Assembly: GCA_029237695.1 (NCBI GenBank)
Contig: CM055277.1
Span: 43,434,242-43,498,241, forward strand
Direction of reading: 5' to 3'
Length of the DNA: 64,000 nt
Source: Conchocele bisecta
Lineage: Eukaryota > Mollusca > Bivalvia > Lucinida > Thyasiridae
The translations under genes were made by a program, and so were the position numbers. The notes beneath the pieces are model-generated. The model searched no databases, was not told the origin of the DNA, and saw only the letters and a list, made by a program, of their open reading frames with translations. Shown here piece by piece: positions 52,801-63,143 of this stretch (position 1 is its first letter; each line of letters begins with the position of its first letter).

Positions 52801-55800
52801 GATGTTGTGGGACCCATTTTCCCATAATCTGCACCCATTCTGCTCTGGATATTTATTAATTAAAATATAGGTTTAATTATTGTTAAGAAAGATAAATTCA
52901 ATCTCCGGTGACCACCCTCTTGGTGGCGCAAAACGTCAGCGGCTGGAATAGAAACCACTTCACATGACAAATATGTTCCGACTTACAAAATAATCCCAAA
53001 TCATATGCTTGAAACTGATACATTAACGTGCCTGTGAAGTAGATTAGTACATTAATTGGCTGGTTTCTGCAAGCAAAGAGTTTCTATGGCATAACACATC
53101 TGGATTATTTTTTTAACGTATTACTTTTTACTACACCATGTACACCGCGCATGAATATCTGATGATTTAGTGTGGTTAAACTAAGACACTGGGTGAAAAG
53201 TGATGAAAGCAATATGAAGAACATTATTTAATTATAAATGTGCATACTTTTTTCGGAGCCAAAAATCAGCGTTTATTATAAAACATGTTTATAACACGTG
53301 ATATCAATAAATAACTACCATTCGGAATGATATATTTTGAGCAATTAATGCTTACTAATTATACCCAGCTTTTGAAAAAAACATGGGTATATTGTTTTCG
53401 TCGCGGGTCTCCGTCCATACGTCAGTACGTCCGTCCGTCCGTCACGTTTCTTCCAAGAAGCGAAACTTTTTTTACCGTAATAGGTAGGGACTTCAAACTT
53501 CGTGTGTGCCTTATGGTGTGTATGTGCGCAAAGTGAATTTCGAATATCGATTCGACCCCCAGTCATGAATTATCTCCCCCTTTTCGACTTCGAATTAGCC
53601 AATTTTGCCTTGTCAGAAGTAAAATATTTTAAATTTAATAGGTAGGGACTTCAAACTTCGTGTGTGCCTTCCTTATGGAATTTCGATTTTAGATTCTAAC
53701 ACCGCTCATGTATTATCTCCCCCTTTTCGACTTAGAATTTGTCAATTTTGCCTTGAAATAAGTAAAACGTTTTACCGTAATAGGTAGGGACTTCAAACTT
53801 GGTGGGTGCCTTCCTTCTGATGTGTAGATGCGCAAAGTTAATTTAGATTTTTTAATCGCCATTACCCCCCCCCCCCCCCACCCCCCCCCCCCCCCCCCAC
53901 CCATGGATTATCTCCCCCTTATCGACTTAGAACTTTGCAATTGTCATAAACTTTAACAGTAATAGGTAGATACTTGAAACTTGGTATGTAGCATTTTTAT
54001 GTAGATGTACAACGTGATATTCGATGTTTAATTCAACCTCTCGGTTATTGATTATATCCACCTTTTTTATGATCTAGAAATTCAGTTGTCTCTACTTGTG
54101 TAGTTAGTCTGAACATTCTGCAGAGAAATTGGAATCGAACGGAATCTGGCGAACGTTATTTAACATTGGTCCGATTCAAATTTCTCTGCAGAATATTCAG
54201 ATTAACTACACAAGTAATGTTGCTAAATTTGGTCTTGGTAGACTCGTGCTGTTATGGGCCACAGGTGGAAGACTCGGACCTATGACACCAAAAAAATGCC
54301 CATTAAAAAAAATCCCATTACCCCACCCACTTGGTCTCGTACATTACCATCTTATATAAAGATAAATAGAAGATGGTAATGTACGAGACCAAGTGGGTGG
54401 GGTAATGTGATTTTTTTAATAGGCATTTTTTTGGTGTCATAGGTCCGAGTCTTCCACCTGTGTTATGGGCTGGAACATGGTCATCATTAAAAGAACAAAC
54501 CGCAGTCGTATTGATGACAAATAAGATTCACTTGAAACCTCATGGGGGCCGCCATTACTGCCGTGTAAACAATAGACCACGTGATCCCATACCCTGAATA
54601 CACGAGTATGATACTGATTATATGTCAAATATCGGTATACTCGTATAATCTTTCCAGAGAACTCAGAAGTTGTAGATGCTCATGATTATGTATATTTTAA
54701 TACAATCATATATGAGTACACAAATGAACATGTTGCTTCCGCATATTATGCAGTATAAACAACAAAAAAACATATAAGTTTACAGTAAATATAATGCATA
54801 CTTCCAGGTATAGCTGGTCGTAATGTAGCCACACTTATGGGGTTACCTAAAGTTGGAGTGATCGCGGGAGCTAGGCGCAGAGTTGGCAGAATCGGAAGAA
54901 TCGGAAGGGGTATCGGAGGCAGTATCAGCAGTGGTATCGATAGTGGAATAGGACGCATCGTGGGTGGTATCGGACGTATCGGGGGTATCAGGGGGATATC
55001 CAGCGGTATCGGCAGTGGTATCGATAGTGGCATGGGACGTATCGGGCGTATCGGTGGTATCGGCGGTATCAGGGGGATATCCAGCGGTATCGGCAGTAGT
55101 ATCGATAGTGGTATGGGACATATCGGGCGTATCGGAGGTATCGGCGGTATCAGGGGAATCACCAGCGGCATCGGACATATCGGAACTGGTATCGGAGGCA
55201 TCAGAAGTGGTATGACGGGACTAGGAAGCGGTATTAGCCACATTGGAAGTGGTATCGGAGGTATCGGCGATGGTATCGGAGGTATTGGCGGTGGTATCGG
55301 CAATGGTATTGTAGGTATCGGCGGTGGTATCGGCAATGGTATTGGAGGTATCGGCAATGGTATCGGAGGTATCGGCAAAGGTATCGGACACATTGGAAGT
55401 GGTATCGGAGGTATCGTAAATGGTATCGGAGGTATCGGCGGTGGTATCGGCAATGGTATTGTAGGTATCGGCGGTGGTATCGGCAATGGTATTGTAGGTA
55501 TCGGCAATGGTATCGGAGGTATCGGTAATGGTATCGGACACATTGCTAATGGCATCGGAGGTGTCGGCGGTGGTATCGGAGGTATCGGAAGTATCGGCAA
55601 TGGAATCGTAAATATCCACAGTGGTATTGGGAGCGGTATCGGAGGCAGAGGTACGATTATTGGCAGTGATCTCAGCGGTAATGGTAAGCTTCTTCATAAA
55701 ACTAACAAGTAACGCCAAACCTCTTCTCTGGGTTTCTCTGAATTACAATGTATATTGAAATATCATGATCGGAATTAATAGAGTGATGCGTTGATACTGA

Positions 55801-58177
55801 CGTGATGTGTGCAATATGTTCGGCCAGTTAAGGCTACTTCATTTCACATGTATTATACTGACCAGTCCAGTGTATAGAGATACATATGTGTACATTCATT
55901 ACGGTCGAAGACTATGTATTTACATTGCATACCAAATGAGTAACGATATATCGATATACAATGCATTTATATAATATTATTATTAATTTATAACCGAGAA
56001 CTAATTATCTGCTCTGGCTTATTACGGTTTTCTCTATTTCTAGGATAAGATACAGTTACAGTAGATATTTAATTGCAACGTTGTATACGTTTCTTTTCGA
56101 TATATCGATATGTTGTAGGTGTGTACGATATCGGGTCTGGTATCGATGGTGTTAGTGGTATCGGAGGTATCGGCGGTATCGGCGGTTTCGGAAGTACCGG
56201 AAACATCGGATCAGGTATCGGCGGTATCGGAGGTACCAGAGGTATCGGTAGGCCTATTGTACGAAGACCTGTCGGCATCGGTATGGGACGAGTTGGAGGT
56301 TCACGTCGTAGGAGAGTGTTGAGTAAGTAATGGTCTAGCATAAATGATGCTGTGACTGGAGAAATGGGGCTTATGGGATTTGTGACCAGTGTAGCTGCTG
56401 ATTAAATAACACACCCCTGAGTTGTGATAACGGCCTATATTGCTGGTTAGAAGCATGACAGGTATTTACTCGGTGGAATGGCGAACAGTGTAGATCTTGA
56501 TCAGACTGTGGTGTTGTACAGTCTGTCTGAGCTGGATCTACATTCCGCAAGAACACGTTCACGTTCATTCAGGTGCAACAAAGGGTGAACAGACAATACA
56601 TTTGTCAATTCCATTTTTTAAATGTGAATAAAAAAACAGATTGACGAGAGAGTTGGAAGACGAGGAGGTAGTCTGGTCAAACATGCAAGAAGCCACAGTC
56701 TTCAGCCACTATCACATTGTCCACAACATGCTAGCAACGTACATTCTAGTTGCGAAAAGTAACTCTTGAAATATATTCTGCTACGGGCGGTACGGGCGTA
56801 GATTGCAAGAATTATTGTTCGAAACTACATACATGCCAGTACATATGTCTCTTGTATAGATACACAGCATTCACATTTGTTCAGTAACTATGGAAAATAG
56901 AAGCTAAACAAACTGAAGGGTCCAGTAGCCGATTTCATCAAAATTGCGAAGTATACTTATCTAGCAAAGTATACTATGAGGGAGTAATCATTTATTTTTC
57001 CCGAAATGCATTATGCCATATATAACTAACGACTGCATATATTTGATGATTAAAAGTATGCAGAATTATTATACTGAATTTATTACATTATCACAGCCAA
57101 AATGGCTGTGATAATGTAATAAATTCAGTATAATAATAATTAATAAATGTATTCTTCAATTGAAAATTTCTCCCTTAAAGTATACTTTGCTAGATAAGTA
57201 TACTTTGCAATGTTGGTGAAATATGCTACAGATATAATAAAGTGTAACAATTTAAAAAAAAAAGTAACTCTTGAAATATATTCTGCTACGGACGGTACGG
57301 GCGTAGATTGCAAGGATTACTGTTCGAAACTACATACATGCCAGTACACGTGTCTCTTGTATAGATACACAGCATTCATATTTGTTCAGTAACAATAGAA
57401 GGCAAACAAACTGAAGAGTCCAGTAGCCGATTTCATCAATATTGCGAAGTATACTTATCTCGCAATGTATACTTTGAGGGAGTAATCATGTATTTCTCCC
57501 GAAATGCATTATTTCATATACATGTATAACTAACCGTTGCATATATTTGATGAATAATAGTATGCAGAATTATTATACTGAATTTAATACATTATCACAG
57601 CCAAAATGCTATGATAATGTAATACATTCAGTATAATACAAAATAATAAATTTATTCTTCAATTGAAAATTTCTCCATCAATGTATACTTGCTAGATAAG
57701 TATACTTTGCAATGTTGGTGAAATATGCTACAGATATAATACAGTGTAACAATTAAGGCGATTTATAGTTCACCCTACTTGCTAAGCCAATCGCAACACA
57801 GTATTGTGCTTATGTCACATTTTGCAACGTATAACCCCAATAATAAGTGTATTACCAGATTGAAGGATTAACTGGTCGACAGGAAATGGAAAGTCAATAC
57901 TCGGATGGGACATTGCCTTGTACAATAGGCTGAATTATAAGACAGATATTGTTCACATATTGGATTTTTCAGGAACTAAATTCTGCGGTCACTAGCACTT
58001 ACTCTCATTTAATTCCTTAAAAATCCAATATGTGAACAATAACTTCTACATATAATTAGGCAAGACTACAGCGGATTCGAAGAATCTTACACAAACCACA
58101 AACGTCCGAACTAAGACCTTTGGTACACTTTATTACATGTATTTGTGCGCATTATTTTCTTTGCAGAAGCTTACTAA
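49803..58177 (+). CDS. Secreted Gly-Ile-rich repeat protein, shematrin-like (437 aa)
   Basis: Coding exons: 49803-49872 (exon from 49791), 51146-51229, 52423-52491, 54808-55683, 56119-56322, and 58167-58177 with stop TAA at 58175-58177. All introns are phase 1 and GT..AG, giving 438 codons including stop. Exon 1 is the signal peptide MNSLTIFLAVTMLVTSCCAH. Exon 2 is Gly/Asp-rich (GGGVGGIDDVGIDTGLD), exon 3 is PARVGMGGLLGG and so on. Exon 4 starts with a basic ARRRVGRIGRIGRG stretch, then a long GIG-repeat domain. Exon 5 ends RPVGIGMGRVGGSRRRRVL and the last exon adds K-A-Y and the stop. The layout and both ends match the minus-strand paralogue, but the repeat exon is nearly twice as long. Such proteins in bivalves are typically secreted by mantle into the shell matrix; that role is inference. 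Confidence 0.88.
50892..50960. mobile_element. CTCTCTAAACCGG hairpin MITE (example)
   Basis: acctctctaaaccggacacc is followed by its complement ggtgtccggtttagagaggc. Intact copies also lie at 51635-51715, 58804-58847 and 60011-60081, with fragments at 7030-7180, 41190-41240, 46525-46600, 47800-47826 and 59300-59330. Ends of the form ACAGTGGAACC/GGTTCCACTGT, with TA at some borders, suggest a Tc1/mariner-pogo origin. Confidence 0.72.
51418..51613. mobile_element. TTAA-type MITE, internally deleted (copy 6)
   Basis: It has the family's two ends (aggtacatgcacactcag and gagtgggcatgtacct) but only about 196 bp in all, so the middle is lost. The left flank is TTAA, the right TCAT. It lies in an intron of the plus-strand Gly-Ile-rich gene. 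Confidence 0.7.
51784..52133. mobile_element. Foldback element with GGAATGAATGGCC hairpin (copy 2)
   Basis: It begins taattccagcacaaaaatat, carries the shared arm (ttcttaagaaaacggaaaat), and ends in the same hairpin with the loop gaggccttccggccttcg. It is inverted relative to 47865-48219. It lies in an intron of the plus-strand gene. Confidence 0.72.
53380..53960. repeat. Three diverged tandem units plus poly-C tract
   Basis: taataggtagggacttcaaa begins units at about 53480, 53637 and 53779, each followed by a tatctcccccttttcgactt-like motif. A poly-C run lies at 53866-53899. The block starts with a ccgtccgtccgtcc array (53412-53442). It lies in the intron before the GIG-repeat exon. Confidence 0.65.
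54092..54462. repeat. Two neighbouring long inverted repeats
   Basis: Bases 54092-54215 pair ctacttgtgtagttagtctg with its near complement around a unique centre. Bases 54260-54462 pair cacaggtggaagactcggac with gtccgagtcttccacctgtg; each arm is about 95 bases and the loop about 13. They lie about 350 bases upstream of the GIG-repeat exon. Confidence 0.78.
54808..55683 (+). CDS. GIG-repeat exon of the plus-strand gene
   Basis: The 876-base exon has 291 whole codons. After GIAGRNVATLMGLPKVG and an Arg-rich stretch it is built of ggtatcgg-type DNA units encoding GIG with Gly, Ser, Asn, Asp, His or Lys between. A 150-base (50-codon) block is repeated: the same sequence occurs at 55291 and 55441. 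The upstream part is richer in GRIGRIGGI and SSGIDSG, so two repeat flavours are present. The donor gtaagc lies at 55684. Confidence 0.9.
56119..56322 (+). CDS. Basic-tail exon of the plus-strand gene
   Basis: It encodes VYDIGSGIDGVSGIGGIGG through RPIVRRPVGIGMGRVGGS and RRRRVL. The paralogous exon (37313-37176) encodes MYGLGSDIDSIGGLGG through RPIGIGMGRIGGLSRRRVL. Both end TTGA or CTCA followed by gtaagt and, in frame, a stop at once. The conserved GIGMGR.GG motif followed by three or four Arg is the most constrained part outside the signal peptide. Confidence 0.88.
   Translation: MCTISGLVSMVLVVSEVSAVSAVSEVPETSDQVSAVSEVPEVSVGLLYEDLSASVWDELEVHVVGEC
56757..57733. repeat. Tandem segmental duplication carrying two AGTAGCC MITEs
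   Basis: Bases from 56758 and from 57263 are the same roughly 480-bp block, 505 bases apart. Each starts agtaactcttgaaatatatt, has a degenerate hairpin with the ctacgg.cggtacgg motif, shares tacatacatgccagtaca, and ends in an AGTAGCC MITE (56923-57231 and 57421-57733). So the MITE was duplicated with its flanks rather than inserting twice. It lies in the last intron of the plus-strand Gly-Ile-rich gene. Confidence 0.8.
57948..58040. repeat. Hairpin with ATTGTTCACATATTGGATTT arms
   Basis: attgttcacatattggattt pairs with aaatccaatatgtgaacaat. A relative with the same arms is at 58994-59078. It lies in the last intron of the plus-strand gene, about 130 bases before the terminal exon. Confidence 0.7.
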
Positions 58178-58355
58178 CAAGATTCGACGGACTTCAAGAT
58201 ATTCCACGTTGTGTTGCGTGCGGGCTTCCTGTTGAGGCTTGAACTTATAGCGTAAACCAACCCGAGGTCGACGACTAACCGGCTGTTACCAGAATCATAC
58301 TCGTCATGTTATATATGTAATTCTATTTAAAGCTAATAAATTATTCATTACTGTT
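58167..58355 (+). other. Terminal exon and poly(A) signal of the plus-strand gene
   Basis: After ctttgcag the exon completes Lys, adds Ala and Tyr, stops at TAA (58175-58177), and continues as untranslated sequence to AATAAA at 58335-58340. The matching last exon of the paralogue (from 36625, minus) reads Arg-Ser-Tyr-stop. The exact cleavage site is not visible. Confidence 0.78.
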
Positions 58356-59337
58356 GACATTATATTTACGTATTTGTTTCAATTAATAACCATGCACAGT
58401 GGAACCCCTCCAAGCTGGACACCAAGAAAGCACCTGTGATCTTATTTTTGATGAGTTTCTTGGTCATATATCTAAGGTTCATGATCGCATAGCACACAAC
58501 TATGATTCAGAATGATCAAATGCCTGATAAAAATCTATATTGCTTGCTAGAAGCATGACCGGTATTTCATTGATGGAATGGCGAACAGTGCAGATCCTGA
58601 TCAGACTGCGGATGCACTGTCTGATCTGGATCTATACTAGTCGCAAAACCCATAATCCCTAGTTCTTCAGTCACAGTCACATATGACAGTTCGTGTTGGC
58701 ATAGCGCTGCAGAACCTCTCTATACCGGACACGTAGACAACCGTGTCTGTTTAACTTTGATTGATAATACACAGCTATGTCTTGGGTGCTCATACGACTG
58801 ATCTACAGTGAAACCTCTCTACGCCGGTTTACAGAGGTTTCACTGTACCTGTCATATCTGAGACGAATTGATAAACAACGACGAAAATTAGTAACACTTG
58901 GAGGAAAGCCAAGATACTACTGCGGGTCGCAACTTTGCCAGTATTAATTTCATCGTCAATGATGATTTAGTGTGAAGAGAAATACGTACAAGTTATTGTT
59001 CACATTGGATTTTTAAGGAATTAAATGCGAAGAAGCGATACCGACCGCAGCATTTAGTTCCTCCAATATGTGAACAATAACATACTTATAATTAGCCAGA
59101 TTTATAATGCAGTCTCCAATCCGAGTACTGATTTTACATTTCCTGTTGAACAGGTATTCATTTTATCGAGTAATATGTAACTCATTGGGGTTAAAGCGAT
59201 ACTGGCCTGCGATTGGGCTTAGAAAGTGGGCGAATTATAAAGAGCCTTTGTAAGAAGCCAACCCAAGATATTCGGTACAATGCCTATATAACAAGTAATA
59301 CAGTGGAACCTGTCGACGAGAAGTTCCACTGTAATTC

Positions 59338-59816
59338 ACAGGCATTCGGCGTGTTTCGGCTTTCATCGGTATAACTCTATATATGAACAAGGCTTCTATC
59401 TTTGGTCGGACACGACCTCGTATCATAATAAAATAACATGTTTAAAATTGTAATTTTCTATGCATTCTATGTATTTCTGCAGTAGTATCGATACTTTTCA
59501 AGTGATTATATGAACTTGCCACTACAATATTGACGTTAGCGCCTTAAATACATTATTTCATTTGTTATGATACGAGGTTGTGTCCGACCTAGGTAAATGA
59601 GGTGTAATTCGATACTATTTGCATAAATATGTTCAATTTTAGCAAGATAACAATAATTCTCAAATGAACATGCACTTTCCGCCAAAATATTCACATTAGC
59701 GTTAATAAAATTGTGGAATGTGTTATAATACGAGGTCGTATCCGACCAAAGTTAAAAACCTTGTTCATATATATATATAGTTATACAGATGAAAGCCGAA
59801 ACACGCCGAATGCCTG
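59338..59816. mobile_element. Foldback element of about 480 bp, GGCATTCGGCGTGTTTCGGC arms
   Basis: caggcattcggcgtgtttcg at the left pairs with cgaaacacgccgaatgcctg at the right. Inner arms repeat tcggacacgacctcgtatca and its complement. No reading frame of note. Confidence 0.72.
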
Positions 59817-60010
59817 TGCTGTAATTCAGGTATGTGAGTCTCCAGGGTGTCTGGTGTAGAGACCTTCATGTACTTAGTGCACTGGGTTCGCAGAAGCTCG
59901 TGGATTATATCCTCGTACAGACGGATAGTCGCACCCCATGTTATTTATCTCATCACAATACCCGTACAATATGTGGCTGTTTCCCCTAATAACACAGGGA
60001 CTTTAGATTT

Positions 60011-60081
60011 ACAGTGAAACCTCTCTAAACCGGACACCCTGGGAGGTCCCCAGGGTGTCCGGTTTAGAGATGTTTCACTGT
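60011..60081. mobile_element. CTCTCTAAACCGG hairpin MITE (complete copy)
   Basis: acagtgaaacctctctaaac ... gtttagagatgtttcactgt with the centre ccctgggaggtccccaggg. About 71 bases, the cleanest copy of this family here. Confidence 0.75.
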
Positions 60082-60342
60082 GATTCAGTCATTTGACCAT
60101 TCTTAGACATATGTGTGTGTTTTGCAATCATGAACACCGCCGGCGCTAATCTTGAAAGTATTTGAATTTATTTCAAAATACTTGAATACTATGCTTGAAA
60201 TCAAGCAGCTTGATTGTCTGAGCCTGAGCTGTGCTACAGCTCATGTTCAACCAATCAAACTTCTTGATCGCGAGTTGATATTGTCAATAGATATTCAGAA
60301 ACTATCTTGGCAAGATTAACACTGGCGGTGGTGTACAAGCAA

Positions 60343-60748
60343 GGTGTATGATCACGTGGTTACAACAACAACAACAAGTACTGAAACCTCCAGAAGCCCT
60401 CCGAATTATGTAACGGATTTTGATGAAATATGGCGCATCAAGCGCGTCTTGTTAAGCTAGCTGCATTTGGTGGTCTCGGTACCTTGGCCCAAATGTCTGT
60501 CGTTTTTGCGAAGGCTCGATTTCCGTGTCTATTGACATGGAAATCGATTCTTCACAAAAACGACATACGTATGTGCCGAACTCTCGGGACCACCAAATGC
60601 AGCTCATGAAACGCGTTTGCTGCGCCATATTTCATCAAAATCAGTTGCATGTTAAGGAAAATAGCAAATAACTTACTTTGGAGTGGGCGCGCTTTCAACA
60701 CTTTCTGCCATTGTTGCTGTTGTTGTAACCACGTGATCATGCACCTTG
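60343..60748. mobile_element. Foldback element of about 400 bp, GTGTATGATCACGTGGTTAC arms
   Basis: tgatcacgtggttacaacaa pairs with ttgttgtaaccacgtgatca; inner arms include ttgatgaaatatggcgca and ctgcatttggtggtc with their complements. The centre is near tgtctattgacatgg (60527). Non-coding. Confidence 0.72.
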
Positions 60749-60749
60749 T

Positions 60750-62460
60750 CAACTAAACCGACAAGTAAAGTGGTCAGGCGGCTGGGCCAATGAAAAGAAG
60801 AATACCGCTTTGAATAGTTTAATAAATAATATGTTAGCATCTTGATAAATTACATTTTCAACAGAAATCGGACATGTGAATATAAAATGAAAAGTCATGC
60901 AGAGCATGATGTTATTAGCCGATCAAATCAGGGTTCAATATAAATTTGTATGTCCACATTTTAGTAGTTACGGAATCTCAGGGAAAAGTGAGAGAAGTGT
61001 TGATTTCCTCCCCAACCAAATTCTCCCAGTTATATTTAGCTATCATTAATATCTGATCATAGCAATTCTTGTGGTAGTCAAATGTAAATGAACTAGCCAT
61101 AAGTTTATAACACATTCTAATGTGTTAATCATTTCTCTATATGCTGGTATATTTGAGCAAAATAAGTAGATTCCGTTATATATATTGGGCCAAGTGATGT
61201 TCAGTTGGTGTGGTAAGGGAACCTGCCACCATATCAGCAAATTGTAGTTTCAGTGTTGGATGGATATTGTATATCCCCCACTGTAGCGCCGTTAAACGTA
61301 AAAAGGCTAAAGATAATGTTGATGTTTTTTCGCCAAAACATCTGGCATCTAAGGGTCGTAATGGCTCCACTTTTCTCTCGGTACAGTATAAATATACTGC
61401 ATGGATAATCCTCACTCGTATATTGTTAATTAACAGTTTGTAGCGTATATTCTCGGCGGTATTTATACTCAAATGTACTTTGCAAAACACATTACCTGTA
61501 TCTAATGGTTGTATCTTCTTGCAAATGAAGCTGATATGCGCTTATCAAGATCACGTAATCGGCAACTGTTCGATTGATTGGTCAGCTGGGTGAGCCAACA
61601 TTGGTCCGGTCCAATCAAATCACGAATACAAAATATGACGTTTTGTAACGAATAGTTTGGGATGAATTGTCGAGATTCCGGCACCGAGTGTTAATTTGTG
61701 TTTCTTGGTGATTTTGTATACAATTTGGGGTCTGGCTTTCCGAAAAATCCGGGTGACACGTGCAATGTCCTTTTTGGCATAATTGGAGCCCGTGTACCCT
61801 GAATTATACACCAATATGTCGTGTATACATATGACCCTAAACTGGTATAAATTACACAGAATAACCGACTAATAGACACACTAAACATTTTCGGAAGATT
61901 CGATTTCAACTCACATATCTGGCGGTCATATTTTCAACATGGATATTCTGAAGCTCTGTAAGTGTAGTATATTCTGCGACTGTCGTCTGTGTTGAGAACA
62001 GACGTCCAGACTTAGTCTGCCCTACTTTTGTGGGTGTCAAATTGTCTATGTTCATGAAAGTAAATTACTATGGATTTGCCATTTACTTGGCGGTCATTTT
62101 GAGTTTTCTGACAATGAAGTATGTTAACTGCAACATTATTCCAGTTGAAAGAATTAACCTTTGAATATAGGTGAAGGCGCTTAGCATTACACAAATATGT
62201 AGCAAGTCAACCGAAATCTCATAAATACCCGATTTTTGGCGGCCATCTTGAAAATATTATAATTATATACCGAATATTAGTGTAGTTTACGTAAATTCTT
62301 TAATATATCCATCAGAAATGTTTTTGAACAAGTTACACCAATTTTCATGTTAAGGATCATGACCTATTGGCTTATATATTGGCAGTTTTCGACTTCCGTC
62401 AAGCATAAAGTTGACCTTGAAATGACCTTGAACTTGGTTTAAGAAAATGGCACCCGGATA
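60750..62460. other. Region without recognised gene
   Basis: A 104-codon minus-strand frame (61490-61176) shows no family I recognise. Three places carry a tggcggtcat/tggcggccat motif (about 61918, 62090, 62238), suggesting a degenerate tandem repeat. Otherwise AT-rich DNA. Confidence 0.4.
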
Positions 62461-62585
62461 TTTTGGAAACCTTATACATTCAAGTTTATAAAAACACCGG
62501 GTGCCATAAATTAACACAAGGTGCCGGAATCTTATATATATACCTACTTCCGCTCCAATCAGATGTATACTTACGGGAGAAGCTG

Positions 62586-62952
62586 TACAGGTGCAGCTGC
62601 ATTTTTTACAGGTGCAGCTATACTTTTTACAGGTGCAGCTATAACACTACAGGTGCATCTGCATTTTTTACAGGAGCAGCTGTACATTTACAGCTGCAGC
62701 TGTACATTTTACAGGTGCAGCTACAAAAATACAGGTGCAGCTGAATTGTTTACAGATGCACCTATACATTTTCAGCTGCAGCTGTACATTTTCAGCTGCA
62801 GCTATACATTTACAGGTGAAGCTATAAAACTACAGGTGCAGCTGTATTTTTACAGGTGCAGCTGTATATTTACAGGTGCAGCTGTATGTTTTACAGCCGC
62901 ACCTGTATATTTACAGGTGTACCTGTATATTTTTATAGCTGCACCTGTAAAT
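62586..62952. repeat. Tandem array of TACAGGTGCAGCTGTA units
   Basis: About 17 units of roughly 19-24 bases have the form ttttacaggtgcagctgta. The unit is itself near-palindromic and centred on CAGCTG, an E-box-type hexamer. Spacing between units varies and some centres are tacagatgcacct or tttcagctgcagctg. Open frames across it (62521-63024) are repeat artefacts. Confidence 0.85.
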
Positions 62953-63143
62953 TCAGTTTTGACCCAGTTCGTACACCATACAGCTGTTCCTTGTAGTTAT
63001 ACAGACATAGATCATACCCAGTGAAAATGTGTAGCATATCCTCATATTTTTATGGATTAATGTTTACCAATAATATTTATTTCGAAGATACGTAATATAC
63101 ATCAAATTATATGCATCTGTGTTTTACCATTTTCCCCACTCCA

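Noticed and set aside
54746..55600. 284-codon Pro/Ile-rich open frame on the minus strand, and similar frames over 38600-39118 on the plus strand
   Set aside because: They are antisense or shifted shadows of the GIG-repeat exons. The DNA repeat lacks stop codons in most frames, and the sense strand has matching exon borders and a paralogue.
61176..61490. 104-codon minus-strand open frame
   Set aside because: No recognisable family and no splice partner or supporting signal; length is plausible by chance in this region.
62463..63024. Open frames rich in Tyr, Cys and Gln-Leu repeats
   Set aside because: Translation of the TACAGGTGCAGCTGTA tandem array.
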